Below, piece by piece: positions 26,465 to 36,427 of a stretch of DNA of 64,000 nt. The DNA comes from Zonotrichia leucophrys gambelii (Eukaryota > Chordata > Aves > Passeriformes > Passerellidae): assembly GCF_028769735.1 (NCBI RefSeq), contig NC_088179.1, positions 3,159,501 to 3,223,500 of the forward strand. The letters run 5' to 3'. Under the pieces are notes generated by a model, which saw only the letters and a program-made list of their open reading frames with translations, had not been told where the DNA came from and did no database searches. Position numbers and translations under genes: made by a program. Each line of letters opens with the position of its first letter. The first letter of the stretch is position 1.

Positions 26465-26800
26465 GATACAGAATCAGAATAGTTTGGGTTGAAAGGGATC
26501 CTTAAAGGTATCTAGTTCATTCCCCTGCAGTGAACAGGGACATCTTAAATTAGACCATGTTTTTCACTGGCTTGAATTCTGTCAGGGATGGGGTATCCAT
26601 CACTTTTCTGGGTAACCTGTTCCCCTGTCTCACCAGCCTTATTGTAAAAATGTCTTCCTTGTATTGAGTCTAAATCTACCCTCTCTTAAGTTAAAAACTC
26701 TCCTTTCTCCTGTTGCTTGTTCCAGGTGCCTCTGGAGCAGTTCTTTCTGCAGCTAATGACTGTGAGGATGCTTCTTGGTAGCAATACTGTCTTCTCTCCA
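26465..26800 (-). mobile_element. CR1 LINE, 3' end fragment
   Basis: On the minus strand this matches the 3' part of avian CR1. Read on the plus strand, diagnostic words are GAATAGTTTGGGTTGAAAGG, GGGATCCTTAAAGGTATCTAG, GGGATGGGGTATCCATCAC, GGTAACCTGTTCCCC and TCTAAATCTACCCTC, in the order expected for an inverted CR1 tail. It is non-coding, corresponding to the end of ORF2 and the 3' UTR. Divergence from the remembered consensus is moderate. The right boundary is approximate. Confidence 0.85.
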
Positions 26801-28879
26801 TCCCCTACTACCCTCTCCAGTCCAAAGTGCAATCAATTTACTTCTAATTTGGAAGTGCTCTCTGGCTGGGTATATTTTCCAAGTCAGTGTAAAACAACTT
26901 ATCCAAACCAATATGGAAAATGAAAGGCTCACTGGGAAAACATTTAAGTTTCTAATGTTTCTGCTTATTGAGTTGGTAGAAGTTGGGGGTTTTATGTGAA
27001 ACATCAGCATGAAAGGTATTATGCTCATAACACATTCTCAAAAAGCTAGTAAACTTCCAGAGGTATCCAAAGAAACCTGCTTTGAAAAATGTAAGTGATG
27101 AAAAACTAAAAGAAAATATAGAAAGGGAGCCTGGCCTTACTAAGGTATCTGGGAATTAGATGAATTAAGTATGTCATCAGCAGGATTACTTCATCCACAT
27201 GGGCTTGCTTTGTGCCCTCAAATCTTTTCTTAAATGGGTGTAAGCCATCAACACATCAGCTTTGAACTGGTCATTGGTTCAATTTTACCTCTGAAGTGTA
27301 TCAAAGACCAGGTAATAATGAACAGGCTGAAGTCAAGAAGTATCTCAAGTCTTCCTATCTTTCAAAAATCTCTCTCCTTCCTCACTCACCTCTCTGTGCT
27401 TAGTGATTCAAACTGACAATGACAGGAATTGAAATAACTCAAACCTTGCTATTATTGTAGCATTCCAAGCCTGACTTAAATGGTTTTACTGTGTTTCTTG
27501 CTGAGATAGGCCCTCTTGAAAGAATTAGGGTAGTGTTCTTTTGAATGTCAAATCAATACCAATAACCTGTAGAGCTCCTGAGCTCATGCAGGCTATGACA
27601 AAATCTGGTTTATTCTTGGTGACTTGTTCTTAACAATCCATAGTTCATAAAGAATCTCTGTCCTGAGCACACAGAATTTTTCACAGGTGGAACCTACTCA
27701 TTATATGTTTTAGAGTGGTTAGATGTTCCCATATAGCTCTGGATGTTAAAGTAACTACAGAAAGTGATTGCATTTTAAGTTTAGCAGTGGTTGTTCCTTT
27801 CAAGTCACTTTATCACAGAGCACTTCCTACAGCAAAGTCATGGGTCCACTGGTGATGAAACTGCTATCTATGGCTGGCTGTGGGTAGTGTCAGCTGAATA
27901 TGCTGGAAGAAGAAAATTATGGAAGAAAAAAATTATTGGTATTCCAAAACTCAATTTAAGTGGGGCCCTGTTCATTTAAAAAATAATTTAGGTGATAAAA
28001 CTTAACATCAATAGGTACGATTGTATCAAGATAAATCATAACAACACCTATTTAACCGATCTTACAAATATCTCCATGGTGTTTCTGCAGCTTCAGAAAA
28101 TCTGCAGGCGGATTGTTGTGAGGGTGAACTAGAAGCTGGAGGATTATTTTTGCAGAAGTGTCTGTTCCCCATGCAGTTATGTGTGCTACTTTCTGTACTG
28201 GAGCAGTGGCAGTTCCTTTGATATCTGGGTAGGAAAAGTGTGGTCATTTGTGGATGCTTTGCTGGATCACTGTGTAAACAGTAGAACAGGTTTGTTTTTG
28301 CAATAAAGATAGCACTTAAATATGCAATTCTGACCCTGGAAACCATGGTGTGTACGCAGCATTGTGTGAGATTCTCCTCACTGGTTGTGATCAGATCCTG
28401 CCTGTGATGGTGTTCACCAGCCTCACTGTTTTCCCATATTTAAGACATTCTTCCAAATGGATGAAGCTGACAATCTTCTGCCTTTGCAGTGCTGTACTTT
28501 CTGGTACACCAAGGTTCAGAGATGTTAAAGGCAGCTCACAGTCTGCCACAGTGTGCACTGGGGTTATTGAGCAGTCACTTGTGTTAATGTCCAGTTCTCT
28601 GAGGCTGAGGACTGTGCTTAAATCTCTGCCTTGATCCTGCCTGAAATCTGTCTCTTGCTACTGCTGCTGTGTCCCCCTGCTGCTGATAGGGTGGAGAATA
28701 ACCAAAAAGATACAGTCACAAAAGTTGGAGTTATAAGCAATGCATGAAATCATGACTTTGACCCTGATGATATGCAAAATCTCTAGGTTCTGAATGAAAG
28801 AACAATCAAGGCTTCAGAGGTAAATGGAATAACTCGATATTTAGCTCCATCGAGTGCAGGTTTTATCAGACTGATTTAA
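26801..28879. other. Unique DNA, nothing recognised
   Basis: AT-rich sequence between two CR1 fragments. No open frame above 95 codons and no repeat is recognised. An ancient CR1 fragment begins at about 28880, and its true left edge may extend somewhat into this block. Confidence 0.4.
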
Positions 28880-29470
28880 TATATTGATAAGATAGCTGAC
28901 TGCTTAAACAAGGGGAATACAATGAACCTAATCTGTCTAAATTTAAGCGAAGTTTTGGACATAGTTCCTCAAGGGAAATTATTCTTAAGGAATGCGAATG
29001 TGGGGATGAATTAAAAAACGATGAGGTGGATAAAAACCTTGGTCATGTAGAAGCTTTGGTGAATTCTATGGAAGGGAAAGTTCCCAGAATGAAGAGAAGT
29101 TACCAGTGCTGCTTCTCAAGGTTTGGTTTGGAGAACAGCCCTGGCTAATATTTCAATTAGTGACCTTGTTACTAAGAACAAAGTAGGTACAATTATAAAA
29201 TTTGTGTCTGACATGAAGTCAGAAAGTGTTACCAATTCTGGATGAGGACTGGGTCATAATTTAGGAGGGATTAGATAGCCTTAAGGGAATAATTATTTCT
29301 GAATTATGATGCAGTCTTCCTCTAGGACTGGCAATATTTTCTCATTTTGTCATCCACAAATTTTATATGGCCTTGTAGACTTGACTAATGGGAATGGAAT
29401 GAAGTTTAATTGCACAAAGTCAATCACATAGAGACAAATTACAATAATTTTTGCTATGAGATGGAACCTT
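28880..29470 (+). mobile_element. Ancient CR1 fragment, reverse-transcriptase region
   Basis: A decayed piece of CR1 ORF2. Recognisable in order are TTGATAAGATAGCTGACT, a GACCTAATC/TGGATTTCAG-like segment, GTTCCTCAAGGGAAATTAT, GAGGTGGATAAAAACC, a GGTTTGGTTTGG-like copy of the segment encoding QGSVLGP, ATTAGTGACCTTG, an AAATTTGTGTCTGACATGAAG copy of the FADD box (20 bases shown of it are altered), and ATGAAGTTTAATTGC. Frames are broken throughout. Divergence is much higher than in the neighbouring CR1, so it is an older insertion. Confidence 0.75.
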
Positions 29471-29847
29471 ATTGTTTGGAGTTGGCTATTTCCTGGTTTT
29501 TATATTCTGGAGAGAGATGTATCAGACTGTAGGACTGGTTACATGTGCTGTGCTGGGGGTCTGGGGGGGATAAAGTGAATTTTCATCTAGTCCTTTACAC
29601 CGGCATAGGTGAAGGACTATCATGCAAAAAATTACTATAAAGTTGTTTCTGTGATGGCCAATGGCTGCTCTTCCTTGACTGGGGTGGTTCCTTCAAAGAC
29701 TGCCTTATTCTGAGTTTTCTCTTTAGGAAACACAAAGAAGTTGCAGCTCAATTATGTTGTAACTCAGACTCATAACAACTGTAACATCATAAAGTATTTC
29801 AACTTTCCTTTCAAGGGATGATATTCTTGAGGTCTTTTATGATCTAC
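29471..29847. other. Spacer between old and younger CR1
   Basis: About 380 bp with no clear identity. It may include more decayed CR1, since it lies between two plus-strand CR1 segments, but I cannot match it word by word. Confidence 0.35.
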
Positions 29848-29891
29848 AGATACATTTCAGGCCCTTTCCTCCAAGACACTGAGGAGCTGGA

Positions 29892-30272
29892 TGTCACAGA
29901 CATCATTTATGAAAAATCCTTTCCTTAGGATTTTTCCTCCTGAGAAGCTGAGGCCTCAGGAACAAAATGTAAACAATGATTATCTGCTGCTGTGGAATGC
30001 AACAGGTGCATCTGTGATTGGTCTCATGTGGTTGTTTACACTTAATGGACAATCACAGTCAGCTGGCTTGGACTCTGTCTGAGCCACAAGTCTTTGTTAT
30101 CATTCTTTCTTTTTCTATTCTTAGCTAGCCTTCTGATGAGATCCTTTCTTCTATTCTTTTAGTATAGTTTTAATGTAATATATATCATAAAATAATAAAT
30201 CAAGCCTTCTGAAACATGGAGTCAGGTCCTCATCTCTTCCCTCATCCTGGGACCCCTGTGAACATGGTCACA
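29892..30272 (+). mobile_element. Solo LTR, family A, 6-bp TSD, in CR1
   Basis: It starts TGTCACAGACATC and ends ACATGGTCACA, and is flanked by the perfect duplication GCTGGA at 29886-29891 and 30273-30278. It lies within the CR1 at the word that normally reads GTGCTGGAGCGTGTCCAGAG. It carries the CCAAT pair and AATAAA just after CATAAAAT near 30188-30200. Length is 381 bp. Confidence 0.95.
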
Positions 30273-30576
30273 GCTGGAGGGTGTCCAGAGCAGGGCAGCA
30301 AAGCTGGGGAAGGAACTGGAGCACCAATCCCACCAGGAGCAGCTGAGGGAGCTGGGAAAGAGGCTCAGCCTGGAGAAAAGGAGGCTCAGGGGGGCCCTTG
30401 TGGCTCTGCACAGAGAGAGAGGTGTAGAGGATGGGGCAGCCAGGTGGGGGTCAGGCTCTGCTCCCAGATAGCAAGTGACAGGACCTGCAGGAACAGCTTT
30501 GGTTTAGACTGAATATTAGGAGAAACTTCTTCACAGAAAGGTGGCCACACCTTGGAGGAGGTTGCCCAGGAGCCCC

Positions 30577-30950
30577 TGTGATGGTGTTCACAGGGGTCTT
30601 AGGATGAGCGAAGAGACGTAGATCTGACTCCATGTTACAGAGGCTTGATTTATTATTTTATGATATATATTACATTAAAACTATACTAAAAGAATAGAAG
30701 GAAAAGTTTCATCTCAGAAGGCTAGAAAAGAAAGAATAATAACAAAGGCAGCTGCCTCAGACTCTCTGTCTGAGCCAGCTGACTGTGATTGGCCATTAAT
30801 TAGAAACAACTACGAGACCAATCACAGATGCACCTGTTGCATTCCACAGCAGCAGATAATCATTGTTTACATTCTGTCCCTGAGGCCTCTCAGCTTCTCA
30901 GAAGGCAAAAATCCTAAGGTAGGATTTTTAATGAAAAGATGTCTGCGACA
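30577..30950 (-). mobile_element. Solo LTR, family A, 6-bp TSD, in CR1
   Basis: A minus-strand copy in the same CR1, 304 bp downstream of the plus-strand copy. On the minus strand it starts TGTCGCAGACATC and ends ACACCATCACA. The duplication AGCCCC lies at 30571-30576 and 30951-30956. Length is 374 bp. The different target duplication shows an insertion event independent of its neighbour. Confidence 0.95.
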
Positions 30951-31095
30951 AGCCCCCATGCCTGGAGGGATTTAAAAGATGTGTGAATGTGCCACTGAGG
31001 GAGATGATTTAGCAGCAGACTTGGCAGTGCTGGAAATGGTGGGACTCCATGAGCTTGGAGGTTTTTCCCAACCTTAATGATTCTATGATCTCTTG

Positions 31096-33860
31096 CACTT
31101 GGTGTAATTCTGTAGGGATGAAATTTATTCATTTTGGAGTACTTGAAATGATGTGAAATAACTTTTGAAGATGAAGCACATGGTGAGTCAGTAATTTGTT
31201 CTTTCTCAGGTCGTAACATTCATCATATTGCTTAGAATAGGTTCAAAACTGCTATTGATATGATGATTATTTTGTCTGTTTGCTGTATCATCATAGATAT
31301 CTAAATTAAATTATTTATATCCTGTAGAAATTCTGCACTGATGTTTATTTTTCTGGATTATGAAGTTACAGTGAGACAAAGACAGACATTGACCATCAGC
31401 AGTTCTGGGAAGGGTTGAGCCTGGAGAAGGTCAAATTGCAATGAAGTTTGCCAGTAAATGCTGTCCCCTACAAACACCAGCACTACTGAATACTATTGAA
31501 TTCTTTTGATAGTTCACAATATGTAGAAAGGAACCAATGTCTGTATAATCCCCACAAAATTCTCACTGAATTCTAAGTTTATTACCAGACATTGAATATT
31601 CATGACCAAGAGCCCTGATAAACCCAGGAAGTTGGACACTGGGAATTAGAAAATGCCACACCTGAGTAGAATCAGAGCATATATAAACTGAAGTGTGTCT
31701 AAAGGTAAAAAAATATGATCAAATATGCTGTTTTTCATGTGACTTGATAACACAAATCCCATCTTGCTTTCATTCTGTGCTCCAAATAATAGCCAGAACA
31801 TGGTCACAGAAATGACAAGAACATGTTTGATTTGACCTTAAAGGAAAACCCAAAGAAAATTTCAGATATGGAGAATTTAACCCTTCAGAGTACACTGGAA
31901 ATCAGAACATCAGAAGGAAGATGCTGAGGAATCTTTGCCAGAGTTATCTCAAACATCTCTAATGGTCAATACAGGCTATTAGCACTGCTGTGAGCATTGT
32001 GGTGGGCACTGCTCTAAATGCTAACTCGTCACATAAAGGTTTTTATAAGGCCATAAATTAGACGATTATCTGAATGTGTATATTAAGAAGTGGATATTCA
32101 TTTAGGTATATTGCATTTCTACATCATAAATTTTTATTCATCATATCTTCGTGCACGGTGCTAACAAATGTAAGGTTTCTCAGAGCTTTTTGAGATCCTC
32201 AGTCAGATTATGGTCTGGTAAATCATTCCACTGACCTGAACAGAGCTATTTCAGTCAGAAGCTTCTCATTGGGATTAATAACGTGATCACAATGGTGCTC
32301 ATCAATTACAAGAGTTTTGGTATTGCTGGGGTAGGAAATGCAGATTTTAATAGTGAGGATCACTGCAAGTATTCAGAAGTGAAGTATGTTTTGGATTGTT
32401 TTGTTCAAAAGAACAGAGAAAATAGGAGTTTGTGTTGATGCTTTCTAGGAATTATTATGGAATAATGGTGGCTTTGAACACTTGTGTTACACACCAGCCA
32501 TGGAATTTCTGAGGCTTTGAGAAGCTGAAGCCATGCTTTTATTTTCTGTGTTTCTGTGCTTCTTTATTTCTTTGTTTCTATATCTCTCTAGGAGATAAAA
32601 ATAAAATTACTGTGTTATTGAAGTAGTATATCAAATAGGGGAACATTTAGAAATATATAATAATTTATTTTCTTTGACTCTTATGCTCCAGAAGAAATTA
32701 AATAATAAATAATAACAATACAGAGGTAATCAGAGATTTTGAGCTAAAATAGATTCAACCTACTTCACTCCTGAGTGTGGCTAATACAATCTAATATACT
32801 GCTGAGGTGAAAAATCTGTTCCTTAGGAATGAGGCTCTGCATCTGAAGTGTGTGAAGGTAGCTAACCTGCTGGGTTAGCTCTCTGCTTTTTGAGACAATC
32901 ACAGATAATACCAAAATTAAAATCTTGCTGTTGCTGCTATTAAAATCTTTCCTCCAGTAAATACCTCCTGCCTTGTACTCTAAGCCAGTGACCATGTCAG
33001 GCTGATTTTTATATAAAGCTCAGGCTATTCTTGGTGCTGATTTCCTGCAGTCTGAGTTGATTCACCAAATAGCCTCCTTGGAGGTTCTCTGCATGCATTT
33101 CTCTCAAGTTCAAGAGTTTTGAAACCAGACAGAGTTTGGAGTGCCTACAGTCCCAGTGATCTCTCATACTTAGCCATTACTAAAGCTGCAACCTATTAAA
33201 ATAAGCAGTAACAAGTGTTGGAGAGCGATCTTTGTTCCAGTTCCAGACATGAAAATAGAATATTTCCTTTGGCATAACTACATTCAAACTCAAGACTCTA
33301 TATTTCAGATCTAATTATCAGCAATGAAATAGTGAACTATTATTTAAGATGCAAAGCATTTAAACATGGCCTTCTGTAAGGAAGGTGACTCAAGCAGTCA
33401 GTCAGGACGCTTTATGTAGCTAAGCTTAGAACCAAAGGGAAGATTTGGATATAGGGAATTCTGGAAGAAAACCTGGAAGGATTTATTTTTTTCCCATGTA
33501 TTGATTTGCACAAGGTTCATTATGATTCCAAAATGATGATTCCATGATCCCAAAAAGAACCCTTGGCCTTGAGTTCCCTCAGCTACTGGGAACCTCAAAT
33601 TGTTTGGAATCAGGTGGGCTTCCACCCAGGCAGGTCCCTCCTGTTTTGGGTTTTTTGAGATCTTTGAGGGTTTTGTTAAAAGAAATTCCACTAACACTTC
33701 TATTGCCAAGCAAACCCAGAGTTCCCAGGCGGGCCTGTGGCAGTTCCAGCCCAGGCAGGGCCTCCTCGGTGCTGTGGGGAGCTCCCTCAGCCCCTGTGTC
33801 ACCGGGCTGAGGGGACACCCGGCACAGACTCCTGGGCAGCAAACGAACACAAACCCGGCT
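31096..33860. other. Unique DNA, nothing recognised
   Basis: AT-rich single-copy sequence. At 33400-33850 GC content rises and open frames of 87-150 codons appear on both strands, with no recognisable domain. This is the approach to the CCCAG-rich tandem repeat and is best read as composition effect rather than an exon. Confidence 0.45.
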
Positions 33861-33861
33861 C

Positions 33862-34392
33862 AGGCTGGACCTGCGGCCTGGCCCGGCCCAGCCCAGCTCA
33901 GCCTGGCTCAGCCCAGCCCAACCCAGCTGAGCCCTGTCCAGCCCAGTCCTGGGCCCCTCAGCCCAGCCCAGCTCAGCCTGGCCCAGTACGGCCCAGCCCA
34001 GTCCTGGGCCCCTTAGCCCAGCCCAGCTCAGCCTGGCCCAGTAGGGCCCAGTCCAGTACCGCCCAGCCCAGCCCAGCCCAGCCCAGTCCAGCCCAGTCCA
34101 ACCTAGCCCGACTCAGCCTGGCCAAGTCTAGCCCAGTCCGGCTCAGCTGAGCCCCACTCAGTCCAGCCTGGCCCGGCCCAGCCCAGCCCAGCCTGGCTCA
34201 GCCCAGCCCAACCCATCCCAGTCCAGCCCACTACAGGCCAGTCCAGTCAAGCCCAGCCCAGCCTGGTCCACCCTGGCCCACCCTGGCCCAGCTGAGCCCT
34301 GTCTGGCTCAGCCCAAGCCAGCCTGGCCCAGTCCAGCCCAGCCCCACTCAGCCCAGCCTGGCCCAGTCCAGCCTGTGCCCCCTCAGGCTGAG
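33862..34392. repeat. CCCAG/CTCAG-rich degenerate minisatellite
   Basis: About 530 bp of near-continuous GCCCA, GCTCA, GCCTG and GTCCA pentamer and decamer words. A larger unit is visible: the block starting GGGCCCCT(C/T)A at 33951 recurs at 34006, 55 bp on, followed by the same AGCCCAGCCCAGCTCAGCC run. The plus strand is strongly C-rich and the minus strand G-rich. Long frames reading Pro-Ala-Gln-Pro-Ser are artefacts of the pentamer and should not be annotated as proteins. Confidence 0.9.
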
Positions 34393-34954
34393 CTGCTCAG
34401 GGCATCTGTAGCTCCCTGATTTACAGGGGCCGTCTGCTTAGAATCACTGCAGTGATTAATTTTGATTTTCAAGCTCTCATCTCCCTGCCCACAGGGACCA
34501 ATCCAGTGACTTCAGACTTGAAAAATAAGGGCCTTTAATTGCTGTTAGGATGAGGTTGTGCTGTCCTGTTGGACAGTGACTTAAATGGCTTTTCAGATTT
34601 ATTTCAGGTGGATCATGCACTACTCGGCACTGTTTAAGTGTCCCCTAAGTTTCAGAACACTTAAATATCACTCTCCTTTGAATATTGATAACCTTTCCCT
34701 TTGTAGAAAAGTTGTTACAGCCAAGGAAAAATGGTTCCAAAATGGCTGGTAGTTACCAGTTCCTTTAGGAATAGAACAGCATGTGAATCTCCTTGCTTAT
34801 ATAAGAATGTACTTTATGGAAAAAGGCTAAAATTGAGCTGAAAAGGGGAGTATTGTCAATGTAATTCATAGCTGGGCTATTGCAAGTTGCCAAGGAAGGA
34901 GGAAGCAGTGGGCAAGTGTATGAATGAGCACAGGACTGCCAAGGGATGGTGACA
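34393..34954. other. Unique DNA between minisatellite and LTR
   Basis: About 560 bp with no recognised repeat or gene. Its right end includes the pre-insertion target of the next LTR (GACACCCTCC). Confidence 0.4.
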
Positions 34955-34960
34955 CCCTCC

Positions 34961-35573
34961 TGTCAGGACCCAGGACCCTCTGGCTGTCCTGAGCAGCCAA
35001 GACCCCTGCCAGGGGGCTCAGAGATCCTGGCACACAGCCTGTGGTTTTGATTATGACCTGTGGAACAAGTTACCAACCTTAGATGAAGATCTGCAAGCCA
35101 TGACAAATTAAGTAGAATGATAGTGAATTTATCACAAGGTGAAAAAGTAGATTTTGGGGTTTTTAGGATAGGGATTCAGGGGGGCAAGACGGAGGGATCT
35201 GGGTGTGCCCAGCCTTTCTCCTTCTTCTTCTTGGCCTCCATCTTCTGCTGTGATGGTGGCACTCACAGATTGGTTTAGAGTAGAAGCTCACTGTCTAACA
35301 CAGGTGATGGGTATTGGAAAGTAATTGTAAACATTGTACATGTAGTTTTTAGTATAAAGACATAACACTGCCCCGGGGGCAGGCAGAGTGCCTGGAACTG
35401 TCCTGCTGGATGGACCTGGGCAGGGCAGGAGAAAGAATTTTATAGATAAGGAACAATAAACAACCTTGAGACCGAGAAATGAAGATCCCTGACTCCTTCT
35501 TCAAGCGCCGGGCTGGGAAAAGAGACTTTCCAACTGTTCTTGGGGTCTCTCTGACAAGTGAGAGACCCCGACA
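34961..35573 (+). mobile_element. Solo LTR, family C, 6-bp TSD
   Basis: It starts TGTCAGGACCCAGGACC and ends GAGAGACCCCGACA, with the perfect duplication CCCTCC at 34955-34960 and 35574-35579. It aligns with 12385-13003, including the TTCTCCTTCTTCTTCTTGGC block, the TATA-like AGTATAAAGACATAAC near 35351, and an AATAAA in GGAACAATAAACAACC near 35454. There is no internal retroviral region. Length is 613 bp. Confidence 0.95.
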
Positions 35574-35579
35574 CCCTCC

Positions 35580-35764
35580 CTTCTGCTCCCAGAATGGGGG
35601 TGCCTGGCAGAACTGGCACATCAGGCAAGAGCAGCCTCACCTGGACTGGCCACAGCTGGGCTGGCATCAGACTGGATTTGGCTCGTGTGTAGCAGACCTT
35701 CATTCCCACAGTGCCTAACAACAGGAACACGTTTTAGAAGTCTGGCCCCAGTCCTGTGAGCTGC
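35580..35764. other. Spacer between LTR C and LTR E
   Basis: About 185 bp of unique sequence with no recognised content. It is too short to hold an ERV internal region, so the two LTRs are separate insertions. Confidence 0.5.
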
Positions 35765-35769
35765 CTAGG

Positions 35770-36422
35770 TGGCCTAGGGTGACATTATGATGCTTGTATC
35801 CCCAGTCATGTGTTCTGTTTATGCTGGAAGAATAAACAGATATTATGTTCTGTGCCTTCAAGACTGGCTCTGAAGAGTGAAAGTTTTGTTTTGGTTTTGC
35901 TATCAGCCGCTCCCCCCACAGCCGGCAGGACACACAGACAGGGCAGTGCATGGTGCTGCTTTTGCTTTTTGCTTTGCTCTTGCTTCTGCTTTGCTTTGCT
36001 CTTGTTTTTGCTTCTGCTCATTCGTTAGTTTAGCTAAGCAGTCCAGATTTTCCCGGGACTGTTTTTCCTTTCCCTTTTTTGGACCCACTGGAGCCTGCTC
36101 CAGACTGGGACCTGGGAACACGGAGAGTTTGCACCTTGTGGCTGCAGCAGCTGCCCCAGCACAGGAGGGACTGAGAACAGAGCGACCACCCCCAGAGAGA
36201 CTTTCTGAATTTGTCATCTTTCTCAGAGCGGTGACAGAGTGGTGCCACCTGGTATTGTTCATTCTGTGTGCTGGGGGTGCTGTGCCTGTTAAATAAACAG
36301 GTTCTCTCCACTTCTCTCCAAGGAACCCTTCCCAAACTGGTTGTAGGGAGGGGCTGTGTGGGTTTGCTTTCTGGAGGGGCCCCCTTTGGAGGTTTCTCCC
36401 AAATTTGCCTTAAACCAGGACA
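35770..36422 (+). mobile_element. Solo LTR, family E, 5-bp TSD
   Basis: It starts TGGCCTAGGGTGACATTATG and ends AAACCAGGACA, with CTAGG at 35765-35769 and 36423-36427. A 5-bp duplication points to ERVL (class III) rather than the 6-bp ERVK pattern of the other LTRs here. An AATAAA lies at 36292-36297 after CTGTGCCTGTT, followed by a CT-rich stretch. A second possible start is TGACATTATG at 35780 with an imperfect 6-bp duplication. A TTGCTTTGCTCTTGCTTCTG-type tract at 35957-36020 is internal. Open frames of up to 139 codons inside are LTR sequence. Confidence 0.85.
35957..36020. repeat. TTGCT/TTCTG tract inside LTR E
   Basis: Imperfect repeats of TTTGCTTTTTGC, TTTGCTCTTGC and TTCTGC. The pyrimidine-rich strand is the plus strand, and the tract is part of the LTR. 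Confidence 0.7.
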
Positions 36423-36427
36423 CTAGG

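Larger units (their letters stand above)
29848..31095 (+). mobile_element. CR1 LINE 3' fragment split by two LTRs
   Basis: CR1 sequence occupies about 29848-29891, 30273-30576 and 30951-31095. Diagnostic words are AGGCCCTTTCCTCCAAGA, GTGTCCAGAGCAGGGCAGC, GCCTGGAGAAAAGGAGGC, TAGACTGAATATTAGG, TTCTTCACAGAAAGG, GGAGGGATTTAAAAGATG, GACTTGGCAGTGCTGG and the 3' end AATGATTCTATGATCTC. Taking out the two LTRs and one copy of each target duplication rejoins the element. An open frame of 98 codons spanning the first LTR edge and the CR1 is not a gene. Confidence 0.9.

Noticed and set aside
33600..34150. Two overlapping 137-138 codon frames rich in Pro-Ala-Gln-Ser
   Set aside because: They are direct readouts of the CCCAG-type tandem repeat in two frames. 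No start context, splice site or domain supports a protein.
35903..36335. Frames of 101-139 codons around 35.9-36.3 kb
   Set aside because: They lie wholly inside LTR E, including its CT-rich tract, and overlap on both strands.
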